Part shown: positions 53,847-63,434 of the stretch, one piece after another | How positions within the stretch are numbered: the stretch's first letter is position 1 | Layout: every line of letters starts with the position of its first letter | Assembly (NCBI RefSeq): GCF_001881565.1 | Contig: NZ_MPDJ01000006.1 | Location: 186,001-250,000 of the forward strand | DNA length: 64,000 nucleotides | Direction: 5' to 3' | Origin: Eisenbergiella tayi | GTDB taxonomy: Bacteria > Bacillota > Clostridia > Lachnospirales > Lachnospiraceae | Made by a program: the position numbers and the translations under genes | Notes under the pieces: generated by a model | The model's database searches: none | The model's input: only the letters and a program-made list of their open reading frames with translations | Told to the model about the DNA's origin: nothing

Positions 53847-54773
53847 ATGGCAAAGAAAGAAGCCGAAGAAAAGGTAAGAGTGGGGAAAAAGAGCGCGGGG
53901 GACTGGGCCGTGGATATTTTCATAACGATTATATTCGGTCTGTTTACCATTGTCTGTATTTTCCCGTTTTACTATATTTTCATCAACACTATCAGCAACA
54001 ACAACCTGGTCATGACGGGGAAGATTTCTCTGTTTCCCCAGGGGATCCATTTCCAGAATTATGTCAGAGTACTCACCCTGAAGGAGCTGCCTCCGGCCCT
54101 GTTCGTTTCCATTGCGAGGACGGTGCTGGGAACCATTTTCACCGTATTTGCGGCATCCTTCCCGGCCTATGCTTTCACCAGGAATGAATACTGGGGAAGA
54201 AAATTCTTTTACCGCTTTGTGGTAGTGACCATGTATTTCAGCGCGGGACTGATTCCTCTGTTCCTGACCTACAGGACCATCGGTATTTATAATACCTTCT
54301 GGGTATATATCATTCCCGGTATCGTGACGCCGTTCAACCTGATTCTGTGCAAAACCTACATAGAATCGCTGCCGGCATCCCTGGAGGAATCGGCGGAAAT
54401 AGACGGGGCCGGCTACCTGGTACGTTACTTCCGGCTTATTCTTCCTCTGTCCAAGCCCATCCTTGCCACCGTTTCCGTATTTTCCGCGGTGGGACAGTGG
54501 AATAACTGGATGGATACGGTATTGTATACCAAGGATAAATCGCTGCAGACCCTGCAGTATGTGCTGTACCGTTATCTGAATGAGGCAAATACGCTGGCAG
54601 AGATAGCCAGGGAGGATCCGTCGGCCATGAACGCCGACCTGGCGACCCAGCTGTCGCCGCTCACCATTAAATACACGATTTCCATAGTAACGATTCTGCC
54701 CATACTACTGGTATATCCGTTCTTCCAGAAATACTTCGTTAAAGGCATCATGATCGGAGCCGTCAAGGGGTAG
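53847..54773 (+). CDS. ABC transporter permease, LplC/YtcP type
   Basis: The 308-residue membrane protein has about six hydrophobic segments, the loop LEESAEIDGAGYLVRYFRLI and the C-terminal KGIMIGAVKG of the LplC group. The start MAKKEAEEK is seven bases after GAGGAG; an upstream in-frame stretch of 20 codons was left out. It pairs with the preceding permease. Confidence 0.87.
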   Translation: MAKKEAEEKVRVGKKSAGDWAVDIFITIIFGLFTIVCIFPFYYIFINTISNNNLVMTGKISLFPQGIHFQNYVRVLTLKELPPALFVSIARTVLGTIFTVFAASFPAYAFTRNEYWGRKFFYRFVVVTMYFSAGLIPLFLTYRTIGIYNTFWVYIIPGIVTPFNLILCKTYIESLPASLEESAEIDGAGYLVRYFRLILPLSKPILATVSVFSAVGQWNNWMDTVLYTKDKSLQTLQYVLYRYLNEANTLAEIAREDPSAMNADLATQLSPLTIKYTISIVTILPILLVYPFFQKYFVKGIMIGAVKG

Positions 54774-54821
54774 GCAACAATTACAGTTAAACTAACATTA
54801 TAAACCAAGAGGAGAAGAGAA

Positions 54822-56582
54822 ATGAGAAAAAGAGGATTGGCACTGGCAATGACAGCAGCACTTGTTGTCGGCACACTGGCCGGCTGCGGCGGTAATTCAG
54901 CGGATACGTCGGGCAGTCAGGCAGCGCAGCAGAGCGAAGCACAAACAGCGGACGGGGAACAGAGCAGGGAGGAAGTGACGCTGAGCGCATTTATCCAGCA
55001 GTCTGTAACCGGAGAGTCCGGAATATGGCAGGGCTGGGGAGCACAGAAGCTGCATGACGACCTGAACATGAAGATTAATTTCGACCCTACCGGCAACGAA
55101 GTGGAATCCAAGCTGAGCCAGTATCTGGTAGCCGGAGAGCTTCCGGATATCATAGGCTTCAAAGGGCTGGATCAGGCACAGCTGGCTATGGATGCGGGAA
55201 TGCTCCTGCCTCTGGACGAATACCAGGATCAGCTGCCTAATATTTTCGGGGAAGAAGTGTACCAGAATGCGGTCAAGTATTCCCAGGATTATACCAGCGG
55301 CGGTTCAGGCAAGCTTTATATCATGCCCACGGCAATCGGGCCCACCGCTTATAACGCTTATAACTGGGTGCCCCTGCTTCAGTGGTCTGTCTATAAGACG
55401 CTGGGCAAACCGGAGATTAATACCCTGGAGGATTATCTGGATGTAGTGGAGCAGATGGTAAAGGAAAAGCCCACAACGCCGGACGGAGAAAAGGTATACG
55501 GCTTCTCCCTGTTCTCAGACTGGGATAAATATACCGCGCTGGAAATCTCCACCCTTTCCTTCATGTACGGAATTGATACGGAATATGTATCCACATTGAT
55601 GGAAACCAATATCATCACCAACGAGACAAAGTCTCTCCTGGCGGATGACAGCTTTTATAAAAGAGCCCTAAAATTCTATTTTGATGCGAACCAGAGAGGG
55701 CTTCTGGATCCGGATGCCATGACCCAGACCTATGATGAAATGGTGGCGAAATTAAGCTCCGGAAGAGTCATGTTTTCCTGGTTTTCCTGGCTTACCGGCA
55801 CCTACAATGATCCCAATGCAGGACATGTGAACAATGAAGAGGATCCGGACGGCTATGCATCCGTAGTGGCCAAAGATATGAAGCTGTATGAAGCGCCGGA
55901 CCAGACCATCGGACGTAACTGGTATTTCGGAATCAGCAAGAGCTGCAAGAACCCCGATGCCGCTCTGGAATTCCTTAACTGGTTATATGACCTGGATGTA
56001 TGCCAATATCTTACCAACGGGCCGGAAGGCGTGGCATGGGAAAAAGGGGAAAACGGCGAACCTGTAATCACAAACTGGGATATCGTTGACCAGAAGACAG
56101 AGATGCTCATGCCGGAAGAAGTGGGCGGAGGCGCTTTCCAGGATGGTGTGTATGCCTTTAATACCTTAGGGCCGCAGGCCGCCACAGAGCTGGACGATGG
56201 ATTTACCCTGAGCTACCGTTACTGGCCGTCCACCATAGAAAGAGACGCTACCAAGACCAAAATGAAGGTGGAAGTGAACGAATGGCTGGGAACCACCACC
56301 CTTGCGGAATACCTGTACGCCAATGATATGGTGGGAAAATCCACCCAGGCTGTAAACATGGTTCAGATTCCTTCCGATGACCAGCAGATCATAGAAACAC
56401 AGATCGGTGAAGTTGTGAAGAAATATTCCTGGCAGATGGTATATGCCAAGGACGAAGCGGAATTTGAAAGCTTATGGCAGACCATGGTAAACGATGCCAA
56501 AGGACTCGGCCTGGATCAGATAACCGAATACTATACCACAGAATGGAATAATGCACTGGAGAAGGTTAAGGATTACGAATAA
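54822..56582 (+). CDS. extracellular solute-binding lipoprotein, LplA type
   Basis: The 586-residue protein has a lipoprotein signal with lipobox LAGC, a Ser/Gln/Glu-rich tether and the large binding fold of LplA-like proteins (AGELPDIIGFKG, then WNNALEKVKDYE at the end). It captures an unknown oligosaccharide for the two permeases before it. Given the neighbouring GH78, GH95, GH28 and GH31 genes, plant-glycan fragments are likely. GAGGAGAAG precedes the start, and a bidirectional terminator follows. Confidence 0.86.
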   Translation: MRKRGLALAMTAALVVGTLAGCGGNSADTSGSQAAQQSEAQTADGEQSREEVTLSAFIQQSVTGESGIWQGWGAQKLHDDLNMKINFDPTGNEVESKLSQYLVAGELPDIIGFKGLDQAQLAMDAGMLLPLDEYQDQLPNIFGEEVYQNAVKYSQDYTSGGSGKLYIMPTAIGPTAYNAYNWVPLLQWSVYKTLGKPEINTLEDYLDVVEQMVKEKPTTPDGEKVYGFSLFSDWDKYTALEISTLSFMYGIDTEYVSTLMETNIITNETKSLLADDSFYKRALKFYFDANQRGLLDPDAMTQTYDEMVAKLSSGRVMFSWFSWLTGTYNDPNAGHVNNEEDPDGYASVVAKDMKLYEAPDQTIGRNWYFGISKSCKNPDAALEFLNWLYDLDVCQYLTNGPEGVAWEKGENGEPVITNWDIVDQKTEMLMPEEVGGGAFQDGVYAFNTLGPQAATELDDGFTLSYRYWPSTIERDATKTKMKVEVNEWLGTTTLAEYLYANDMVGKSTQAVNMVQIPSDDQQIIETQIGEVVKKYSWQMVYAKDEAEFESLWQTMVNDAKGLGLDQITEYYTTEWNNALEKVKDYE

Positions 56583-56587
56583 AACCA

Positions 56588-56614
56588 AAGAGGGGCTGTG
56601 TAAACAGCCCCTTC
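56588..56614. terminator. bidirectional terminator between binding protein and YesN
   Basis: AGGGGCTG pairs with CAGCCCCT over a 6-base loop with A and T runs on either side, lying between convergent stops. Confidence 0.85.
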
Positions 56615-56622
56615 TTTCAAAA

Positions 56623-58116
56623 TCAGGAATTCAGCTTTTTGTCCCGCCGGTAGGCCACAGGGGATACATTGAAAAAGCGTTTGAACATGCGGTTAAAATA
56701 GGTCTGGCTGGAAAAGCCCACCTCGTCCACGATATCCTTCATTTTCATATCAGTAGTTTCGATCAGCTTTGCGGCATAACGGATGCGCGCTTCGGTGAGA
56801 TAGTCGTTGAAATAATAGCCTGTCTGCTGTTTGAAAACGGTGCCCAGATAGGAAGGGGACACATTCAGGCGGGCGGCCAGGGTTTTTAAGGAGATGTCCT
56901 TATCCTTAAATTCTTCAATGGCTTTAATGACCGCATTCACACAGGGATACATGGATTGGCTGGCGGCAGTTTTGATTGCCGCGCATTCCTGTATGAGACG
57001 TTCTATAAAGACGCAGTGGCTGTCCTCATTTTCCTCCCTGCCGGGGAAAGAAAGCAGTGCCCGGGCAAGGGCGGGATATTTTTCCGGAAGCTCGTCCAGA
57101 TCTGCGGATAAGTCTGACAGCAGGCAGGAGGTAAGGGTAACGGAGCAACAGAAGGACTGATGCTGTTCATAAAGACCCGGATAAAAGGCACGGAAAGCAT
57201 CCATATCCCCGGTCTCCAGCAGTTTAACCAGTTTTTCGGCGGTTTCCTGTCCAAGAAAATCATCCTGTGAGACATAGGAAACCCGGCAGCAGCTGCAGAA
57301 AAGAGTGGAGCAGGCCTGGCGGTAGCTTTCGCAGACGGACTGGTAAAAAGGAACCGTCTGCCCCATGCTGGCGGAGATGGGAAGCCCCATGCTTTCGGAC
57401 AAAGCCAGCAGATGCAGGACAAAGGAACGTATTTCCGTGGAAGAATCCAGCCCGGAAAAAATGCAGACCAGACGGTAAGGCATTTCGAAGTAAAAATGGG
57501 CAAGAAACCTTCCGGGCAGCAGGGACAACAGAAAATCAAAGAAACGGGACATGGATGCGGCGTCACGGTTATCGGCGCTGAAAATCACCGCAGTATAGTT
57601 GTCCATTTCCAGATTGATTCCCAGAAGCCCGGCCCGTTCCAGAAGGGTTTCCGGCGTCAGGAGGTTTTTGAGCCACTGCTCCACGAAGGTGCTGCGGAAG
57701 GTGAGCATGGTTCCGCCGTAATTCATATTCAGGACTTCCCGTTCCTTGACATGGGAGACCACATTGCGGATGGAATCGCTCAGCTCATCGGAGGAAAGAG
57801 GCTTCAGCAGATAGTTTTCCGCACCATAACGGAGCGCGCCTTTCACATAATCAAAGTTATCATAGGCGCTGAGGACGATGACGGAAAGCAGGGGAACGAG
57901 GGATTTGGCTTCGCGTATCAGCGCAATGCCGTCCATTTCGGGCATGGAGATGTCGGTAATGAGAAGATGCACCGGATGAACGGACAGAAAAGAAAGCACC
58001 GTTGCCGGGCTGGTGGTGGCCAGTGCTATTTCAAAACCAAACCCTTCCCAATCCAGGGCGTCCCGGATCCCTGACACAATGACAGGTTCGTCGTCCACAA
58101 TGACAGCCTGATACAT
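56623..58116 (-). CDS. YesN-type response regulator with AraC DNA-binding domain
   Basis: The 497-residue protein has an N-terminal receiver domain with phosphoacceptor Asp55 (LLITDISMPEMDG) and Lys105, a middle region of about 250 residues, and a C-terminal AraC double helix-turn-helix (LKTLAARLNVSPSYLGTVF, VGFSSQTYFNRMFKRF). It is the natural partner of the YesM kinase, although the ABC operon lies between the two genes. AGGGGGG precedes the start. Divergent GH95 and GH78 genes are likely targets along with the importer. Confidence 0.9.
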   Translation of the reverse strand: MYQAVIVDDEPVIVSGIRDALDWEGFGFEIALATTSPATVLSFLSVHPVHLLITDISMPEMDGIALIREAKSLVPLLSVIVLSAYDNFDYVKGALRYGAENYLLKPLSSDELSDSIRNVVSHVKEREVLNMNYGGTMLTFRSTFVEQWLKNLLTPETLLERAGLLGINLEMDNYTAVIFSADNRDAASMSRFFDFLLSLLPGRFLAHFYFEMPYRLVCIFSGLDSSTEIRSFVLHLLALSESMGLPISASMGQTVPFYQSVCESYRQACSTLFCSCCRVSYVSQDDFLGQETAEKLVKLLETGDMDAFRAFYPGLYEQHQSFCCSVTLTSCLLSDLSADLDELPEKYPALARALLSFPGREENEDSHCVFIERLIQECAAIKTAASQSMYPCVNAVIKAIEEFKDKDISLKTLAARLNVSPSYLGTVFKQQTGYYFNDYLTEARIRYAAKLIETTDMKMKDIVDEVGFSSQTYFNRMFKRFFNVSPVAYRRDKKLNS

Positions 58117-58224
58117 AATAAGCCCCCCTTCCGATAGTCTGTATCTTTACGGCAGTCCGGGGAAAACCGGACCATTTAAAATAATAATAAAGAGAATGAG
58201 GGGCAAAGTCAAGCAGGAGGAGCA

Positions 58225-60570
58225 GTGAAGCGAATGCAGGATATTATTTGGTCCGCAAAGGAAGCGGATAGATGGCAGGAGGCATATCTTTTGGGAAACG
58301 GCAGAATGGGAGCCGCTGTTTACGGAGGTGTCTTTGAGGAAACGGTGGATTTGTCGGAAATCACTTTTTTCTCCGGCAGTCCTTCTTCGGAGAATAACCA
58401 AAAGGGAGCAGCCCTGGCTTTTCAGGAAATGCGCTCTCTTCTTCAGGAAGGAAAAGAAGAAGCGGCTATGGAAAGAGCCTCTGATTTCATAGGCATCAGA
58501 GAAAATTACGGAACAAACCTCCCGGTTGGCAGACTGAAAATTGCATTGGAAAACAGCGGGGAAAAGCCGGACGGATATGTGAGAAGGCTGGATCTTAAGA
58601 CCGGCCTGTTTTCCATGGAATACCGGCAGGAAGGAAGCACCGTTGCCAGAAATGCTTTTGTATCCTGGCCGGATCAGGTCTTTTGCTATGAAATAAAAAC
58701 CGGAAAGCCGGAAAGCCTGTCCGGCAGGATATGGGTGGACGGCGGGGAGAATCCTTTTTCGGCCTGTACGGAAGAGGGGGAGTACCGTTTTCAGGTGCAG
58801 GCAAGGGAAAAGCTGCACAGCGACGGCAGCTGCGGGGTGGATCTTTCCGGGACGGTGAAAGTCTGGTGCGAAGACGGCAGGATTTCCTTCCTCAACGGGA
58901 TGATTGCCTTTACCGGATGCAGCAGGATTCTGATCGGGCTGTGGATGGAAACGGACTATGAAGAGAAAGCGGGCCTGACGGCCGGTAAGGAAAAGAAAGC
59001 GGGCTGCAAAAAGCTAAATCTGCAGGAAGAATATGACCGGATATGCAGCCGTCACAGGGAAGACGTGAAAAGCAGAATGGAACGGGTTTCCCTGTGCCTT
59101 GGCACGAAAGAAGAGCAGGAAGCTGCGTCTGCCGTCCCTACGGACGAAAGAGTGCTTGCTTCACGGCAGGGTAAGGAGGATCCGCTTCTTTTTGCCCTGG
59201 CCTTCCAGTTCGGCAGATATCTGCTGCAGTGTTCGTCCAGAGAGGATTCCCCGCTGCCGGCCCATCTTCAGGGCGTCTGGAATGACAATGTGGCCTGCCG
59301 CATCGGATGGACCTGCGATATGCATCTGGATATTAATACCCAGATGAACTATTGGCTGAGCGGGCCGGGAAATCTGCCCGAATGCCGCAGGCCGTTATTT
59401 GCATGGATGGAAAAGCTGCTGATTCCCTCGGGGCGGATCAGCGCCCGGGAAAGCTATGGCAGGAAAGGCTGGAGCGCCGATCTTGTTTCCAATGCATGGG
59501 GATTTTCCGCGCCTTACTGGTCACGCACCATTTCCCCCTGCCCGACGGGAGGGATCTGGCAGGCCTCCGATTATATGGAATATTACCGTTATACCAGGGA
59601 CGAGGCCTTTGCGAGAGAACATGCCTACCCTGTTATCCGGGAGGCCGTGGAATTTTTCACCGGTTATGTCTTTGAAGGAGAAGACGGCCGTTATCTTTCC
59701 GGGCCGTCCATATCTCCCGAAAATGCGTATATAAAAGAGGGGGAGAAACGCTTTTTCTCCAACGGCTGCACCTATGAAATCCTGATGATAAGGGAATTGC
59801 TGGAGGAATTCCTGGAGCTGGCCTCTTTCCTGCCGGATTTAGCCCAAAAGGACAGGACGCTTGTCATGCAGGCGGAAAAAATCCTTCCCCGCCTGCTCCC
59901 TTACCGGATTCTGCCGGACGGGACGCTGGCGGAATGGGCACATTCCCATCCTGCCGCAGATTCCCAGCACCGGCATACCAGCCATTTGCTCGGCGTATTC
60001 CCTTACGCACAGGTCACGTCAGAAGGGACCCCGGAACTGGCGGAAGCCGCCTGGAAAAGCATGGAAAGCCGTCTGTGTCCGGAGGATAACTGGGAGGACA
60101 CCGGCTGGGCCCGTTCCCTGCTGCTGCTCTACAGCGCCAGGCTGCGGAGAAAAGAAGCAGCTTCACACCATCTCCGGAGTATGCAGAAGGAATTGACCCA
60201 TCCCAATCTCCTGGTCATGCATCCGCCCACAAGAGGCGCCGGTTCTTTTATGGAGGTCTATGAGCTGGACGGCAATACCGGCCTGAGCATGGGTATCGCT
60301 GAAATGCTGCTCCAGAGCCACAGCGGGGAACTGCGCCTGCTTCCCTGCCTTCCGGAGGAATGGGACTGCGGCAGCGTGGACGGACTCCTGGCAAGAGGGA
60401 ATGTACGTGTGGGTATCCGCTGGCAGGAAGGACGCCTGGAGGAAGCCCGCTTTACCGCGGCGCGGCAGACGCTCGTCAGCCTGGAATACAAGGGAATGCA
60501 CAGGCCGCTTTCTTTAGAGGCGGGAGTAACGGAAACAGTCACCGGGGAATTTTTATATCTGCCGGAATAG
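58225..60570 (+). CDS. GH95 family alpha-L-fucosidase/alpha-L-galactosidase
   Basis: The 781-residue protein has the GH95 layout: an N-terminal beta domain with LLGNGRMGAAVYGG, a helical linker, an alpha/alpha barrel with HLQGVWND and LDINTQMNYW (Asn residues that activate water in this family), and a C-terminal beta domain. No signal peptide is seen. Members remove terminal alpha-1,2-linked fucose or L-galactose from plant or host glycans. The GTG start is four bases after AGGAGG; an ATG three codons later is possible. GH78 follows by 19 bases. Confidence 0.88.
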   Translation: MKRMQDIIWSAKEADRWQEAYLLGNGRMGAAVYGGVFEETVDLSEITFFSGSPSSENNQKGAALAFQEMRSLLQEGKEEAAMERASDFIGIRENYGTNLPVGRLKIALENSGEKPDGYVRRLDLKTGLFSMEYRQEGSTVARNAFVSWPDQVFCYEIKTGKPESLSGRIWVDGGENPFSACTEEGEYRFQVQAREKLHSDGSCGVDLSGTVKVWCEDGRISFLNGMIAFTGCSRILIGLWMETDYEEKAGLTAGKEKKAGCKKLNLQEEYDRICSRHREDVKSRMERVSLCLGTKEEQEAASAVPTDERVLASRQGKEDPLLFALAFQFGRYLLQCSSREDSPLPAHLQGVWNDNVACRIGWTCDMHLDINTQMNYWLSGPGNLPECRRPLFAWMEKLLIPSGRISARESYGRKGWSADLVSNAWGFSAPYWSRTISPCPTGGIWQASDYMEYYRYTRDEAFAREHAYPVIREAVEFFTGYVFEGEDGRYLSGPSISPENAYIKEGEKRFFSNGCTYEILMIRELLEEFLELASFLPDLAQKDRTLVMQAEKILPRLLPYRILPDGTLAEWAHSHPAADSQHRHTSHLLGVFPYAQVTSEGTPELAEAAWKSMESRLCPEDNWEDTGWARSLLLLYSARLRRKEAASHHLRSMQKELTHPNLLVMHPPTRGAGSFMEVYELDGNTGLSMGIAEMLLQSHSGELRLLPCLPEEWDCGSVDGLLARGNVRVGIRWQEGRLEEARFTAARQTLVSLEYKGMHRPLSLEAGVTETVTGEFLYLPE

Positions 60571-60588
60571 AAAGAGGGAGAAACAGGA

Positions 60589-63432
60589 ATGAAAATTACT
60601 GGAATGCGGACTAACCGGATGGAGAATCCGCTGGGGTTTTACATGGACAGCGCAAGGATTTCCTATGTGGCGGAGGAAAGCAGGGGAAGCCGGCAGACAG
60701 CTGCGAGAGTTGTCGCAGCAAAAGAGGAGACCTTTGCGGAGCTTATTTTTGATTCGGGGAAAAGGGAAGATATTGACAGCATCTGTTATGAGCTGCCTTT
60801 CCGTCCGGAGCCCCGGACGCGGTATTATTGGAAAGTGACGGTCTGGGACGATGCCGGGGATGTCTGTGAAAGCGAGCCTGCCTGGTTTGAGACAGCAAAG
60901 GGAGATGGGGAGGCCTGGGAAGGCGTGTTTATCACACAGACCTTTTCCCAGCAGGAGCATCCGGTATTCCGTAAGAAAATCCGGGTGGAAAAACCGCTGA
61001 AAACAGCGCGTCTTTATGCCCTCGGCCTGGGCGTTTACGAACTTTCCCTGGATGGGGAAAAATTAGGAGAAGAGGTTCTTCTCCCCGGCCTTCATGCCTA
61101 TGACAGCTGGCTGCAGTATCAGACCTATGAGCTCACGATGACGGAAGGGACTCATACGCTGGAAGCCATGCTGGGGGAAGGCTGGTATAAAGGACCCTAT
61201 GGGCTGAAGGCAAAGCTGCCCCGCCATGGGGAGGAGTATGCGTTTATCGGAGAACTCCATCTTTTCTTTGAAGACGGAGAGGAACGCGTCATGGGTACGG
61301 ACAAAAGCTGGGCGGTCAGGAAAGGAAAAGTCCTTTTTGACAGCATCTACGACGGAGAAATTTATGACGAAAGAGGGCAGGGAGAATCCGATTATCCGGT
61401 GAAACAGGCGAACCTTTCCACAAGCCGCCTCACCCCCAGGCTCAGCCCTTCCATCCGGATAGTGCGGCGTCTCAGGCCGGCGGCCCTGCTGCATACGCCC
61501 GCGGGGGAAACCGTACTGGATATGGGACAGAATATGGTGGGCTGGATGGAATTTGCCGTCAATCAGCCTGCGGGAATCGCGGTGCGGCTGCAGTTCGGGG
61601 AAATCCTTCAGAACGGGAATTTTTACCGGGACAACATGCGCACGGCGAAATGTGAATACACCTATATATCGGACGGAAAGCCCGGTACGGCCCGTTCCCA
61701 TTTTACCTTTTACGGATTCCGGTATGTGAAAATAGAAGGCTTCCTGGGAACAGTCAGTCCCGAAGATTTTACCGGCTGTGTGATTTCCTCCGAAATGGAA
61801 GAAACCGGAAGTCTGCAGACCTCATCGCCTATGGTCAACCAGCTTATATCCAACATAAAATGGGGACAGCGGGGGAATTTCCTGGATGTGCCCACCGACT
61901 GCCCGCAGAGGGATGAACGGATGGGATGGACGGGTGACGCCCAGATTTTTGCGGATACAGCCAGCTTCAACTGTGACACCTACGCTTTTTACCTGAAGTT
62001 TTTGAAGGATTTGGCGCTGGAACAGGAAAAATGCGGGGGCAGCGTGCCCTATGTGGTCCCCATGTCACGCTACGAGCTGAACGGCGCCTGTGCGTGGGGT
62101 GATGCCGCTGCCGTCATTCCCTGGGTGGTTTATGTACACTTCGGGGATCCTTATGTGCTGAAGGCCCAGTACCCAAGCATGAAGGCATGGGTGGAATATA
62201 TCCGGGGAGAAGAAGAAAGAAGCGGAGGCGGCCGTTTATGGCGGACCGGCAGACATTTCGGCGACTGGCTGGCACTGGACGGGAAGGTGGACGGCGGAGT
62301 TTACGGAAGCACGGATCCTTACTTCCTGGCGACGGCTTACTATTATTATTCCGCGCGGCTCACCGCAAAGGCGGCCGGAGTCCTTGCAAAGAAGGAGGAG
62401 CAGGAGCGTTACGATACTCTGGCGGATGAAATCAGGCAGGCTTTTTACCGGGAATATTATACCCCTTCCGGAAGGCTTGCGGTGGACACCCAGACCGCCT
62501 ACGCGGTAGTAACCGCTTTCGGCCTGGTGCCGGAGGATTTCCGGGAACAGGTAAAAAAGGCTTTCTTCGATAAAATGAAAGAAAATGCCTTCCGGCTCAA
62601 CACCGGTTTTGTGGGGACGCCCTATCTGTGCCCCGCGCTGTCGGATCACGGATTCACGGAAAAAGCATACGGCCTGCTGCTGAATGAAGAATATCCGGGC
62701 TGGCTGTATGAAGTGAAAATGGGTGCGACCACTGTCTGGGAACGCTGGAATTCGGTGCTGCCTGACGGTTCCGTAAGCGGAACAGGAATGAATTCCCTGA
62801 ATCATTATGCCTATGGCTCCATCGCCTCCTTCCTGTACCGCTATGCCGCGGGAATCAACCCGCAGGAGGATGCGCCGGGCTTCCGGAAGGCGGTCCTGTC
62901 CCCCAGACCCGATTACCGGCTCCGCTATGTCAAAGGAGAACTCCTGACACCGGCCGGAACCTACCGTTCCGGGTGGGAGCTGGAAGAAGACGGCACGCTC
63001 CGGCTTCGGTTTACGGTTCCCTTCGGGGCTTCGGCAAAGCTGGTTCTGCCAGGAGGGGCCGGCGCCCTGATCCGGCAGGAGAAGGAAGGTGCCGCCGGGG
63101 AAGAATGGAAAACGGAGTTCCAAATACAGGGAGAGGACGTACAGACACAGGTGCAGGCGGGCAGCTATCTTTTCACCTACCGTCCGTGCAGGCCCTATCG
63201 CCGCCGTTTCGGTATGGACAGCAACCTGAATGAGCTGATGTCCATACCGGAAACAAGAGAAATCATCGTGAGGCATTTCCCGAAAGCCGTGTCCGGCATC
63301 CCGTTCCAGGGAGAGGGTAGTATTGTGGAGGAGATCGCGAGATCCCCGTTTGCGGAGGTATCGGATGAGGAACTTTCCGCCATGAAAGAAGAACTGGAGC
63401 AGCTAATACCCGCTCCTGAGGGGAGGCGTTAA
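60589..63432 (+). CDS. GH78 family alpha-L-rhamnosidase
   Basis: The 947-residue protein has N-terminal beta domains, the alpha/alpha barrel with DCPQRDERMGWTGDAQIF (substrate-binding Asp and acid Glu of GH78), TTVWERWNS further on, and a C-terminal beta domain. About 75 extra residues at the end (after PYRRRFG) form a helical tail not typical of the family. It should release L-rhamnose from rhamnogalacturonan or glycosides. No signal peptide is seen, so it probably acts on imported oligomers. It is in one operon with GH95 and the nucleoside hydrolase-like gene. Confidence 0.9.
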   Translation: MKITGMRTNRMENPLGFYMDSARISYVAEESRGSRQTAARVVAAKEETFAELIFDSGKREDIDSICYELPFRPEPRTRYYWKVTVWDDAGDVCESEPAWFETAKGDGEAWEGVFITQTFSQQEHPVFRKKIRVEKPLKTARLYALGLGVYELSLDGEKLGEEVLLPGLHAYDSWLQYQTYELTMTEGTHTLEAMLGEGWYKGPYGLKAKLPRHGEEYAFIGELHLFFEDGEERVMGTDKSWAVRKGKVLFDSIYDGEIYDERGQGESDYPVKQANLSTSRLTPRLSPSIRIVRRLRPAALLHTPAGETVLDMGQNMVGWMEFAVNQPAGIAVRLQFGEILQNGNFYRDNMRTAKCEYTYISDGKPGTARSHFTFYGFRYVKIEGFLGTVSPEDFTGCVISSEMEETGSLQTSSPMVNQLISNIKWGQRGNFLDVPTDCPQRDERMGWTGDAQIFADTASFNCDTYAFYLKFLKDLALEQEKCGGSVPYVVPMSRYELNGACAWGDAAAVIPWVVYVHFGDPYVLKAQYPSMKAWVEYIRGEEERSGGGRLWRTGRHFGDWLALDGKVDGGVYGSTDPYFLATAYYYYSARLTAKAAGVLAKKEEQERYDTLADEIRQAFYREYYTPSGRLAVDTQTAYAVVTAFGLVPEDFREQVKKAFFDKMKENAFRLNTGFVGTPYLCPALSDHGFTEKAYGLLLNEEYPGWLYEVKMGATTVWERWNSVLPDGSVSGTGMNSLNHYAYGSIASFLYRYAAGINPQEDAPGFRKAVLSPRPDYRLRYVKGELLTPAGTYRSGWELEEDGTLRLRFTVPFGASAKLVLPGGAGALIRQEKEGAAGEEWKTEFQIQGEDVQTQVQAGSYLFTYRPCRPYRRRFGMDSNLNELMSIPETREIIVRHFPKAVSGIPFQGEGSIVEEIARSPFAEVSDEELSAMKEELEQLIPAPEGRR

Positions 63433-63434
63433 AA

